Below are positions 1 through 7,382 of a stretch of DNA of 13,752 nt, piece after piece. This DNA is from Lutispora sp. GTDB lineage: Bacteria; Bacillota; Clostridia; Lutisporales; Lutisporaceae. The stretch is taken from assembly GCA_030834765.1 (NCBI GenBank), contig JAUQXG010000315.1, forward strand, positions 1-13,752, written 5' to 3'. The translations under genes and the position numbers were made by a program. Below the pieces are notes generated by a model, which worked only from the letters and a program-made list of their open reading frames with translations, made no database searches and had not been told where the DNA came from. Positions within the stretch are counted from its first letter, which is position 1; each line of letters begins with the position of its first letter.

Positions 1-1716
1 GCCTTTATGGGAATTATGTGCGCCTCTTTTTGGCTGTACCCAGCTCTAAAAGGTGGAATCATGTCAATAGACAGTGAAGCGGTATCAAATGTGATGAAGG
101 ATTTAACTTATCCAATAAATCATTCTCTAAACCCACTTTTGCGGCTTTATAATATTGAGGCCTACTATTATGGATTAGCTTTTGCTTTTGCAGCGTTTTT
201 AGGACTTTTTATGTCCTCTAAAAAGGAATCCCCTTATTTTTTATCCGCTTTGATCATCTTTTTTGGTACAAGCAAGGCTGCACTGCCTCTTCTGCAGAAG
301 CTTCCTGTAAATCAATTGTTTTGGATGAATCGGTTTACTTCTATTTCCATGGCAATGATTATGATCGGTCTCTTATGCTGGAAAAGTTTAAGAAAAAGTG
401 TGTTAATTGTTGTATTATTATTTCTTATAGTTGATTCCGCATTTTCCTTTAAGCTATTAGGTTTTAATGGGCAATTTCCTGATACACTTTCAAAACAATT
501 AGATGTTGCAGCAAATTTATCTTCTCAACGAGTAGCGGTTTTAGATAGCTCTCAATTCGGCTCATTTCCTAGCTTCTATACAAAATCTCCCCAAGTATAT
601 GGTTGGGCATGGCAAGGAGCAGGGACTGCAAAAAATATAGTTTTATTGAATACAGCCTTAGAAAATGGATATTATGAAGTGATGTTTGATCGAGCATTAG
701 AGCTTGGCGCTGACACCTTACTGATAAAAAAGGATTTAATAAAAGAATTATCAGCCCTTGAAAAATCAGCATCTATTCAAGGATATATTGAAAAATATAG
801 AGATGATAGCGTGATTATATATCAATACCCAATATACACTAAATTTGGGACAAGTGCTTCCTATGAAGCTACAGCCATAGGCAGATATTCTTCAAATTTG
901 CTCTATATTTTCCCCAATATGGAACTTGGCAGCAGTGATTATATAGATGACTATACCTTTGATGAACTAAAAGATAATAATACTTTATTTTTATCCGGTT
1001 TCAAATATAAAAATAAAAAAAATGCAGAAGATTTAATTTTACGACTTTCCAGAAGTGGAGTAAGGGTTGTCGTAGATACAGCTGGGTTCGAAGAAAGCTT
1101 TTTAGAAGTTTCCGGAGAATCTATAACAATAAAGGATAATTTCAAAGAGCTATATTATAAAAATGCTCAGCTAACTATGAAGGATTTTCCTCAAGAAGAT
1201 CAGCTTTGGAAATCACCCATTTTAAGGGGTATAGAACATCTGGACAGCTATGAGGTAGCCAATTCAAAACTTTTAAATTATGTAGGAAACAAGGATAATG
1301 AAAATCTATTATTTATTGGACTTAATCTTCCTTATTATGCTTTTTTAACAAAGGATGAATCGGCAATCAAGATATTAGAGGACTCTTTGAATCTAAAGGC
1401 CTATGAGCTGCCTCAAAGAGCAGTTCATGAGGTTAAAATAAGTAGAAATGACGATGTATTGGTAATAAGCTCAGCTTCTCCAAATATCATTATGCCTGTA
1501 GCAGCTTTAGATGCTTTTGTGAAAATTAGTGGTGACTATGAAATAAAGAATAATCTTATCTATATAAAATCTAAAGAAGTAACCCTTAGAGTCATTTATC
1601 CCTATGCAAAGGAAGGGGTTTGCATATCTTTAGCTTTTCTCATAGGGATGGCAGCTTTGACTATTTATTTGAGAAAAAAATCAATTGCTATTCATTCAAT
1701 GGAGGTAAGTGCATGA
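1..1716 (+). CDS. PTPS_related-type polytopic membrane protein of an exosortase G locus (5'-truncated by window edge)
   Basis: The reading frame is open from base 1, so the true N-terminus lies outside the window and only the last 571 residues are visible. These show hydrophobic spans at roughly residues 55-72, 78-98, 110-126 and 132-150. A long, non-hydrophobic and probably extracytoplasmic stretch of nearly 400 residues follows, then one C-terminal span at about 540-556 followed by a basic RKK. This layout resembles large membrane proteins carrying the '6-pyruvoyl-tetrahydropterin synthase related' domain (and, more distantly, YfhO-like proteins); despite the name there is no sign of the pterin enzyme. 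Such a protein is a known companion of XrtG in Firmicutes. Its stop codon overlaps the xrtG start (ATGA at 1713-1716), so the two are co-translated. A role in surface glycan handling is inferred from the neighbouring glycosyltransferase. Family placement is by overall pattern, with moderate certainty. Confidence 0.7.
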   Translation, partial: AFMGIMCASFWLYPALKGGIMSIDSEAVSNVMKDLTYPINHSLNPLLRLYNIEAYYYGLAFAFAAFLGLFMSSKKESPYFLSALIIFFGTSKAALPLLQKLPVNQLFWMNRFTSISMAMIMIGLLCWKSLRKSVLIVVLLFLIVDSAFSFKLLGFNGQFPDTLSKQLDVAANLSSQRVAVLDSSQFGSFPSFYTKSPQVYGWAWQGAGTAKNIVLLNTALENGYYEVMFDRALELGADTLLIKKDLIKELSALEKSASIQGYIEKYRDDSVIIYQYPIYTKFGTSASYEATAIGRYSSNLLYIFPNMELGSSDYIDDYTFDELKDNNTLFLSGFKYKNKKNAEDLILRLSRSGVRVVVDTAGFEESFLEVSGESITIKDNFKELYYKNAQLTMKDFPQEDQLWKSPILRGIEHLDSYEVANSKLLNYVGNKDNENLLFIGLNLPYYAFLTKDESAIKILEDSLNLKAYELPQRAVHEVKISRNDDVLVISSASPNIIMPVAALDAFVKISGDYEIKNNLIYIKSKEVTLRVIYPYAKEGVCISLAFLIGMAALTIYLRKKSIAIHSMEVSA

Positions 1717-2297
1717 ATCATTTCATTATTTTAACTATGTCACTGCTTCTATGGGCTCTAGCATTTCTTGGGCTTAGGAAAATCAAAATGAATTTTTTTA
1801 AATTTATGATAGGAAGTCTTGGTTTGTTTACAATCGCCATGATATTTTTATCTGGTTTTTTAGAAATGAGTCTAAGCCTTGCTATCTCTAATAGTTTAAG
1901 TATAATTGAAAGGTTTACACACTATTTTCAAGTGTTTTCAGAAAACTCTATTATCACTTTAGACACAAAAAGTGGCATTGTTTCAATGTCCATAAATTAT
2001 GAGTGCTCAGGAGTAATCGAAATGCTTGTTTTTACCTCCCTTGCAATTTTCTTTCCCTTTGGCAGTATATTTAGAAAAGCTTTCTCCATCATTATGGGAA
2101 ATATTTATATTTATATTTCTAATATAATACGGATTATGTCTATTATATTTATTACCAAAACATTTGGAGCAGAGGCTTATTATATGGCTCATACTTTAAT
2201 TGCCAGGGTAATTTTCTTCGTTTTCATGCTTTTACTATATTACTTTGTATTCACTTTTACACAAATGAAATATCAGAATGTAGGTGATATAAAATGA
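1713..2297 (+). CDS. xrtG: Exosortase family protein XrtG
   Basis: This 194-residue protein is almost entirely membrane-spanning, with hydrophobic segments near residues 3-20, 33-60, 100-118, 125-148 and 163-183. It carries the residues expected of an exosortase/archaeosortase transpeptidase: Cys98 in the motif YECSG, Arg140 in SNIIRI and His160 in the segment MAHTLIAR, in the usual order Cys-Arg-His. Exosortases are thought to cut C-terminal sorting signals on the outer face of the membrane, much like sortases. The ATG at 1713 is chosen over an upstream in-frame ATG at 1620 because GGAGG at 1701-1705 is well spaced from it and it forms an ATGA overlap with the preceding stop. The gene also overlaps the next one by ATGA at 2294-2297. 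The short length and the Gram-positive context with a linked glycosyltransferase point to the G type. The substrate is probably the secreted protein encoded two genes downstream. Confidence 0.88.
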   Translation: MNHFIILTMSLLLWALAFLGLRKIKMNFFKFMIGSLGLFTIAMIFLSGFLEMSLSLAISNSLSIIERFTHYFQVFSENSIITLDTKSGIVSMSINYECSGVIEMLVFTSLAIFFPFGSIFRKAFSIIMGNIYIYISNIIRIMSIIFITKTFGAEAYYMAHTLIARVIFFVFMLLLYYFVFTFTQMKYQNVGDIK

Positions 2298-3640
2298 GTC
2301 AGGAATTATTTAGAGAATTTATTTTCTGGGGCATATGGCTGATCATTCCTCTTTGCATTGATATAATCAGCGGAATCATTGGTTGTATCTTTGTGATAAA
2401 ATCTCATTTTACTAAGGATTCAATAGAAATAGAATTCTTGCCCAATGTGACAATTATGATACCTGTGTATCATTCGGCAAAAACCTTAGAAAGCTGTTTG
2501 GCTTCTATTGCAAGGCAGGACTATCCATTAAAAAACATTCTGGTCTTATTGCTAAACAATGGTTCTAAGGACGAATCCTATGATATATTTTGCAGATTTC
2601 AAGAGAGGAATCCTAAGCTTCGTATGTGGTGGGTTGACTCTCCTAACGGCAAGTCGAAGGCATTGAACAAGGGACTTTATATGGCAGATGGAAAATATAT
2701 CATAAACATTGACTCTGATGGAGTTCTTGATAAAAGTGCCATAGGAAATATTGTAGAAAAGTTTGAACAAAATCAAGATATTTATGCCATGACCGGTGTA
2801 GTGCTCATAGATCATCAACAAATTGAAGAAAACAAGAATTTGAATATAAAATTTCTTCAAAGATGTGAAGCTTTTGAATATGCTGAGGCTTTTCTTGTAG
2901 GCAGAGGTTTTCAATCCTACAGCAATACAATGTTTACCCTATCGGGTGCTTTTTCTTGCTACAGAAAAGATATCGTATATAAAACCCAGCTTTATAACAG
3001 CGAAACTTTAGGTGAGGATGCTCATATGACCTCTCAAATAAGAAATCTTATAAAAGGAAAAATCTCACTTTGTGAAAACGCTTTTTTCTATGTGGATCCA
3101 ATAGAAAGTTTTGATAAGCTTTATATACAAAGACAGCGTTGGCAAAGAGGAGAAATAGAAGTTGCCTCTCTATTTAAAGACACAGTAGACAGAAGCAAAA
3201 AAGGACTTTTTAATGTTCTTAAATATAATATGTTAAAGGACCATACGCTGGTATTCCCTCGATTTATTTGGTTATTTGCTATGGTATATCTGATATTTTT
3301 TGACTATCCTTTAAAGCTTATCATTGGAGCTAATATCATCATGTATTTAGCTTATGTATTGAACTCACTCTTATATTTTCGGGCTTCAAAACTTTTTCTA
3401 AAGGAGCAGCCTGATGCTTCAAGCTATATGAGTACACATTGGTATATAGTATTTTTGCTTCCACTATACAGATTGATGGTGTTTTTTATGCGACTTGCTG
3501 GAATCATCAATGCAGCGGAAAAATATGCAGCTTGGAATACCAAAACATTATCACAAGAAAAAAAGCAAATATGGGATATATTGAATAAAAGATTTGGCTT
3601 CTACTATAAGATAAAATCATGGATAAATAGTGGAGCATAG
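2294..3640 (+). CDS. Family 2 glycosyltransferase, exosortase G-associated
   Basis: The 448-residue protein begins with a membrane anchor (about residues 10-36), continues with a cytoplasmic GT-A domain (about 50-290) and ends in several hydrophobic spans (about 321-362 and 383-402). Family 2 signatures are clear: a nucleotide-sugar binding start (IMIPVYH at 54-60, NNGSKDES), an NGKSKALN segment at 118-125, the metal-binding DSD at 140-142, a GED catalytic-base motif at 240-242, and QRQRW at 279-283, the QxxRW motif of processive synthases. It therefore resembles polysaccharide synthases of the cellulose/poly-GlcNAc type, which polymerise and export a glycan, and it matches the glycosyltransferase typically linked to xrtG. 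The sugar donor cannot be read from sequence. It starts inside the xrtG stop (ATGA overlap) and ends about 20 bases before the putative exosortase substrate gene, consistent with a single operon. Confidence 0.87.
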   Translation: MSQELFREFIFWGIWLIIPLCIDIISGIIGCIFVIKSHFTKDSIEIEFLPNVTIMIPVYHSAKTLESCLASIARQDYPLKNILVLLLNNGSKDESYDIFCRFQERNPKLRMWWVDSPNGKSKALNKGLYMADGKYIINIDSDGVLDKSAIGNIVEKFEQNQDIYAMTGVVLIDHQQIEENKNLNIKFLQRCEAFEYAEAFLVGRGFQSYSNTMFTLSGAFSCYRKDIVYKTQLYNSETLGEDAHMTSQIRNLIKGKISLCENAFFYVDPIESFDKLYIQRQRWQRGEIEVASLFKDTVDRSKKGLFNVLKYNMLKDHTLVFPRFIWLFAMVYLIFFDYPLKLIIGANIIMYLAYVLNSLLYFRASKLFLKEQPDASSYMSTHWYIVFLLPLYRLMVFFMRLAGIINAAEKYAAWNTKTLSQEKKQIWDILNKRFGFYYKIKSWINSGA

Positions 3641-3659
3641 ATATGGGGGTGTTTTTATC

Positions 3660-4367
3660 ATGAAATATATCATAAAAATTGCATTATTATTGTTATTGCT
3701 TATTCTAAGCTTGACTGGAATAGCTTTCGCAAATAATGATGATGCGCCCATTGCTATTGATGGTGCTTTTAGAGATTGGGATGGTAAACCTTATATAGCA
3801 GACTCAAAGCATGATGTAAAAACACCTGCTTCTGATATTACAGCCTTAAGCTTTATTGCAGATAATAAATATTTATACCTATCTGTTGAAAGAATTGCAG
3901 CGAAAAAATCAGAGCCTTGGAATCTAAGTGTTATTATGATAAATGGGTCAGAGGGAGAAATGTATCCACAAGACATACCAGGCTATAAAGCTTTTTCCTC
4001 TCCTCAATTTGATATAATCTGTGATTATAATAATTCAAATAATAAAAGTAAAATGCTAATAAATGTATACTTGGATGGTGTCAAATTAGAATCCTCATTT
4101 TCAGGTTCAGCAAATGGAAAAAACATTGAATTCCGATTGCCTCTTGAAAAGGTAGGATTAAGCGGCAAAAACAAAAGCATTATGTTTACAGTTAAATCTC
4201 AAAACGATAAAAAAGAAGCAGATTGGGTACCTGATGGTAAAACAATAGTCGTTACAACAGGTCCCAGCCTATGGACATTTTCATATGTAATTTTCTTCGG
4301 CTTTGTCTTCTTAGTCTTCATCAAGCAAAGCCAGACAAAGAGAATGTCTAAAGCACCCAATGATTAA
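3660..4367 (+). CDS. Secreted protein with Firmicu-CTERM-like sorting tail, probable XrtG substrate
   Basis: The 235-residue product has a typical signal peptide (MKYIIK then a leucine-rich core) with likely cleavage after AFA at residue 24. The mature part opens with IAIDGAFRDWDGKPY (31-45), a start seen in DOMON/CBM9-like sugar-binding beta domains, and stays beta-rich to about 198. The tail TTGPSLW (199-205), one hydrophobic span (about 206-221) and a basic end (KQSQTKR) form the tripartite pattern of exosortase signals and fit the Firmicu-CTERM type. The ATG at 3660 is preferred over a GTG at 3630 because the signal peptide starts there and G-rich 3645-3649 gives a ribosome binding site. 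It is the last gene of the cassette. Inference: XrtG cuts near the tail and fixes the protein to a surface molecule. The sugar-binding idea is weaker than the signal-plus-tail evidence. Confidence 0.78.
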   Translation: MKYIIKIALLLLLLILSLTGIAFANNDDAPIAIDGAFRDWDGKPYIADSKHDVKTPASDITALSFIADNKYLYLSVERIAAKKSEPWNLSVIMINGSEGEMYPQDIPGYKAFSSPQFDIICDYNNSNNKSKMLINVYLDGVKLESSFSGSANGKNIEFRLPLEKVGLSGKNKSIMFTVKSQNDKKEADWVPDGKTIVVTTGPSLWTFSYVIFFGFVFLVFIKQSQTKRMSKAPND

Positions 4368-4386
4368 TCACTATAGTATTCGACAT

Positions 4387-5283
4387 CTAAAGGAATAGCA
4401 GTATTACTCCAGTTATTGATATAAATGCACCTAATATTTCTTTTGGAAGCACCTTTTCTTTAAATATCATAATAGAAGCAGGTATGATCAGTATTGGTGA
4501 AAGGGATGTGATAGTTGATACAATACCTGTTGCAGTATATTGAACTGCCATCAGAGAAAATGATACGCCCACGAAAGGGCCAAAAAAAGCTCCGATAGAT
4601 ATTTGGCCTATGGCTCTACGATTTGTAAAAGCTTGTTTTAGCTCTGGCCATTTTTTCTGAAATGTTATGATTATGGTAAACCCAATCATAGCAGCTATAA
4701 TTCTTATCTGTGTTGCAGCAAAAGGATTATAATCACCCATTCCAAGTTTACTAAATACCAGACCGAATGCTTGTCCTAGTGCGCCGATTCCAGCAAAAAT
4801 TAATCCCTTTACCGGACGATTGAGCTTGACCTTTTTCTCCCCTGCGCTTCTGCTAAGCACAACCAGGCAAATTCCACACATAGTAATGAACATTCCTGCT
4901 ATAGACATCATTGAAATGGTTTCTCCCATAAGAAGAAATCCAGCTAATGCTGTGATAGGCGGTGCTGTGGACATAATCAACAAAGATATTCTTGAACCGA
5001 TTTCAACATAAGCCTTAAACAAAAAGAAATCTCCTATCACAAAACCAATTACCCCAGATATCAAAAGCCAAAACCATGTACTGGCAGAAGCATCTGTAGG
5101 AAGAGCAATTCCACGGCTAAGAAAAGTATATATAGCCAGCAGCACAAACGCTATAAAAAGCCTTATGTAATTTACTGATAACGAGCCTACCTTTTTCCCC
5201 GCAGCTTCAAAGGCAATTGCTGTTAAAGTCCAGCTTACAGCAGTTGTCAAAGCAGCTAACTCCCCTATATGTGCCTGAATCAT
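4387..5283 (-). CDS. EamA/DMT-superfamily transporter
   Basis: The 298-residue protein is a ten-span permease made of two EamA repeats, about residues 5-140 and 155-297. Typical DMT features include AFEAAGKKVGSLSVNYIR in the first repeat and conserved ends of both repeats (LMGETIS near the fourth span and IFKEKVLPKEILGAFISITGV near the ninth and tenth). Members export metabolites such as amino acids, or carry sugars or nucleosides, across the cytoplasmic membrane; the substrate cannot be predicted. An in-frame TTG lies 15 bases upstream (5298), but the ATG at 5283 is chosen because GGGGGG on the - strand sits seven bases before it. The gene converges on the exosortase cassette with only 19 bases between the two stop codons and no clear terminator there. 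A possible -10 lies at 5323-5328, so it is probably transcribed separately from the ion transporter gene. Confidence 0.88.
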   Translation of the reverse strand: MIQAHIGELAALTTAVSWTLTAIAFEAAGKKVGSLSVNYIRLFIAFVLLAIYTFLSRGIALPTDASASTWFWLLISGVIGFVIGDFFLFKAYVEIGSRISLLIMSTAPPITALAGFLLMGETISMMSIAGMFITMCGICLVVLSRSAGEKKVKLNRPVKGLIFAGIGALGQAFGLVFSKLGMGDYNPFAATQIRIIAAMIGFTIIITFQKKWPELKQAFTNRRAIGQISIGAFFGPFVGVSFSLMAVQYTATGIVSTITSLSPILIIPASIMIFKEKVLPKEILGAFISITGVILLFL

Positions 5284-5322
5284 TATGAATCCCCCCAAGC
5301 AAACTAAAAATAAATACAGTAC

Positions 5323-5328
5323 ATTATA
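5323..5328 (-). promoter_or_regulatory. Possible -10 element for the EamA gene
   Basis: On the - strand this reads TATAAT, about 40 bases upstream of the chosen ATG and just after the upstream gene's terminator. No good -35 hexamer is found at 16-18 bases, so the promoter is tentative. Confidence 0.35.
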
Positions 5329-5340
5329 TCACGAAAAACA

Positions 5341-5376
5341 AAAAGCTGTTATCCATCATTACAGATAACAGCTTTT
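5341..5376 (-). terminator. Rho-independent terminator of the ArsB/NhaD-type transporter gene
   Basis: A perfect 13-bp inverted repeat (AAAAGCTGTTATC, 5341-5353, and GATAACAGCTTTT, 5364-5376) encloses a 10-base loop. Read on the - strand the stem is followed by a T-rich run (TTTTTGTTTTT), and it begins two bases after the transporter's stop codon. It should end the transporter transcript before the EamA gene. Confidence 0.88.
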
Positions 5377-5378
5377 CT

Positions 5379-6659
5379 TTATCTTAAATAAAAAACATAC
5401 AAATAAACAGTAGATACAGCTATAGATATAAGCATGAGTGGAAATGCAACTTTCATATACTGGGCAAAACCTATTTTATATTTATGCTTTTCTAATATCC
5501 CTGCCACCACCACATTGGCGGATGCGCCAACCAGTGTTCCGTTGCCTCCTAAGCATGCACCTAATGCCAAAGCCCACCAAAGAGGTGTTATATTCATAGC
5601 AGTAAGCACTCCAATGCTTTGTATTAGCGGTATCATAGTCGCAACAAAAGGTATATTATCTAAGAATGCTGATACAATTGCTGAAACCCAAAGTATCAGC
5701 AAAGTCGTATACACTAAATCACCTTTTGTTATATTTAGAAGCTGTTTTGCTATGGATTCAATGATACCTACTTTTTCTATTGATCCAACTAGTATAAATA
5801 AAAATGCAAAGAAGAATATAGTTGGCCACTCAATCTCCTGTAATACTTCTTCCACATCAGATTTGCTTATAAGCATAAGTACCGCCGCTCCTGTTAAAGC
5901 TACCGATGATGTTTCCAATCCAATATATTGGTGAAGTATAAAGCCAAGTATAGTCAAGCCTAAAACAATTAAAGATTTTATTAGGAGAGGCTTATCAGTC
6001 AAAGTTTTTTGTTCATCAAATTGAGAGATCTTTGCTTTCAACTCATCTTTTACATGCAATTGCTTCTTATATATAAGTTTCATAAGAAAGAATGTTACAG
6101 CAAATATTACTATGGCTATAGGAGTCATATTTTTTATAAAATCCATAAAGCCTAGCCCAGCTTCTGCACCAATCATAATATTTGGAGGATCTCCTATCAA
6201 TGTTGCTGTTCCACCAATATTTGATGATATGATGAGAGCTATCATGTATGGTATTGGATTTATTTTTAGTGTATCTGTCAAAACCAAAGTAACGGGTGCT
6301 ATCAAAAGTACAGTAGTTACATTATCTAAAAGCCCTGATGCTATGGCGGTCACAACAGAAAGCATGATTAATATCTTCCAAGGATCACCCTTCGCCAATT
6401 TTGCAGCTTTAATTGCTACATATTGAAAAAGACCTGTAGTTTTTAAAATATTTACAATGATCATCATTGCTATTAGAAGACTTATTGTATGAAGATCTAT
6501 TGCTAAGAAAGCTTCATCAAGATTCAGCACCTTGAATAGAATCATCGCAATCGCCCCAATAAAAGCAATCTTGGTACGATTTATCTTCTCTGAAATGATG
6601 ATTCCATAAGTCATAATAAAAATTGTGCTGACTGTTATGAGTTGTACCTGATGGGACAT
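5379..6659 (-). CDS. ArsB/NhaD-type (ion transporter superfamily) permease
   Basis: The 426-residue polytopic protein belongs to the ion transporter superfamily that contains ArsB, NhaD and the P protein. The internal repeat is easy to see. The first half has GLLDNVTTV (109-117) then SNIGGTATLIGDPPNIMIG (146-164); the second half has AFLDNIPFV (331-339) then GACLGGNGTLVGASANVVVAG (367-387). These LDN and GGxxTLxG motifs form the ion-binding hairpins. A charged cytoplasmic loop (about 198-226) separates the halves. Substrate could be Na+/H+, arsenite or a carboxylate; no ars regulator or reductase is nearby, so an arsenic role is not supported. AGGAGG lies eight bases before the ATG. It follows the unrecognised 163-residue gene by 77 bases with no terminator between, suggesting co-transcription, and it ends in a strong terminator. 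Confidence 0.87.
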   Translation of the reverse strand: MSHQVQLITVSTIFIMTYGIIISEKINRTKIAFIGAIAMILFKVLNLDEAFLAIDLHTISLLIAMMIIVNILKTTGLFQYVAIKAAKLAKGDPWKILIMLSVVTAIASGLLDNVTTVLLIAPVTLVLTDTLKINPIPYMIALIISSNIGGTATLIGDPPNIMIGAEAGLGFMDFIKNMTPIAIVIFAVTFFLMKLIYKKQLHVKDELKAKISQFDEQKTLTDKPLLIKSLIVLGLTILGFILHQYIGLETSSVALTGAAVLMLISKSDVEEVLQEIEWPTIFFFAFLFILVGSIEKVGIIESIAKQLLNITKGDLVYTTLLILWVSAIVSAFLDNIPFVATMIPLIQSIGVLTAMNITPLWWALALGACLGGNGTLVGASANVVVAGILEKHKYKIGFAQYMKVAFPLMLISIAVSTVYLYVFYLR

Positions 6660-6684
6660 GAAAACGACCTCCTATGTGTATCAT

Positions 6685-6709
6685 GCAGCTTTTACAAAAG
6701 TTTAGCTGC
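6685..6709. repeat. Short inverted repeat in the leader of the ion transporter gene
   Basis: GCAGCT (6685-6690) and AGCTGC (6704-6709) flank 13 bases, just upstream of the transporter's ribosome binding site. There is no T run on the - strand side, so it does not look like a terminator of the 163-residue gene. It could be a leader hairpin or a chance repeat. Confidence 0.35.
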
Positions 6710-6736
6710 TTCCTTTGTTCATTTTATATATGGATT

Positions 6737-7228
6737 TTACTTGAGCGAATCTGGTTCCTTATCAAAGTAAACCCTTTCACTCATATCCTTGGTTTCAGTA
6801 ATTAAGTTTTGAAGCTGGCCTACTATCTTTTCAAATTTCTCAAACTGTGTTAAAGGTATATTGTAATATAAATACAAATCATCAAATTGCTTAAGCAATA
6901 TATTTATATCTTGGCTAGTTTGGATGAATTTATTAAACATTTTACTGTTTCGGGCATTTTCAAACTGGGCAATATCATGTTTAATTATGCCTATGATATC
7001 TTCTTCTGACTCAAATGTACCCACAGATAATGGGTAAGGTGCACGCCTTTGGAGAAAATATCTGCCTTTTTTATTTATATTGTATGCATATTTAACAACT
7101 GTATCTCCAATGTGAAACTTAACATAGCAGACCACTCCCCTGATAATTTCAACCTTTGCACCCATTTGCCTTAATAGTAAGCAATGCATATCCTGTTCAA
7201 CATTTACCAAACCTTGTGTCAATTTCAT
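6737..7228 (-). CDS. Unrecognised 163-residue protein
   Basis: I do not recognise this family. The protein is soluble-looking, without signal peptide or membrane span. The first half (about residues 22-90) alternates short hydrophobic strands and charged turns (IIRGVVCYVKFHIGDTVVKY; FLQRRAPYPLSVGTFES), suggesting a small alpha/beta fold. The second half (about 90-155) is rich in K, E, L and Q with heptad-like spacing and probably forms long helices or a coiled coil. The ATG at 7228 has a GAGGAG only three bases upstream, which is tight; Met14 is an alternative start. A good promoter (TTGTAT-17-TATAAT) lies about 90 bases upstream, supporting it as a real expressed gene, and the ion transporter follows. 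A regulatory or accessory role for the transporter is possible, but nothing in the sequence proves it. Confidence 0.7.
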   Translation of the reverse strand: MKLTQGLVNVEQDMHCLLLRQMGAKVEIIRGVVCYVKFHIGDTVVKYAYNINKKGRYFLQRRAPYPLSVGTFESEEDIIGIIKHDIAQFENARNSKMFNKFIQTSQDINILLKQFDDLYLYYNIPLTQFEKFEKIVGQLQNLITETKDMSERVYFDKEPDSLK

Positions 7229-7318
7229 TCACTCCTCACTGTTTTAAAATTTCTTGTTTTACCTGTACTTACTATGTAAATAGGAAAGACAATTATATGA
7301 CTAGTCGTGCCATTGACC

Positions 7319-7347
7319 ATTATAGTACACTATTTACTAAAATACAA
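7319..7347 (-). promoter_or_regulatory. Sigma-A-type promoter for the 163-residue gene and ion transporter
   Basis: On the - strand TTGTAT (7347-7342) is separated by exactly 17 bases from TATAAT (7324-7319), giving a start near 7312 and a leader of about 84 bases. The leader contains the 8-base palindrome GACTAGTC at 7299-7306. The -35 sits immediately after the terminator of the peptidase gene. Confidence 0.62.
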
Positions 7348-7349
7348 AC

Positions 7350-7382
7350 AAAAAAGTATATCATCTCCATATCTGATGATAT
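7350..7382 (-). terminator. Probable terminator of the P1 peptidase gene, overlapping its stop codon
   Basis: On the - strand ATATCATC (7382-7375), a 9-base loop and GATGATAT (7365-7358) are followed by ACTTTTTTG. The 8-bp stem is A+T rich and includes the last codons and stop (TGA, 7363-7361) of the gene. The stem is modest, but the T run and position support termination. Confidence 0.6.

Noticed and set aside
1..1716. Reading the first gene as a 6-pyruvoyl-tetrahydropterin synthase
   Set aside because: The family name is historical; the visible part is a multi-span membrane protein and shows no pterin-enzyme metal site.
2552..2914. A 120-codon open frame on the - strand
   Set aside because: It is antisense to the catalytic domain of the glycosyltransferase and has no supporting signals.
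4361..4370. Palindrome TGATTAATCA at the end of the exosortase substrate gene
   Set aside because: It has no loop and no T run, and sits between two convergent stop codons; it is too short to claim as a terminator.
5434..5934. A 166-codon open frame on the + strand
   Set aside because: It is antisense to the ion transporter, whose reading frame has full family motifs; there is no ribosome binding site and no family resemblance.
6112..6426. A 104-codon open frame on the + strand
   Set aside because: It lies antisense to the GDPPN region of the ion transporter and shows only mirrored hydrophobic composition.
5379..6659. Calling the ion transporter an arsenite pump (ArsB)
   Set aside because: The family motifs are shared by Na+/H+ and other carriers, and no arsenic regulator, reductase or metallochaperone gene lies nearby.
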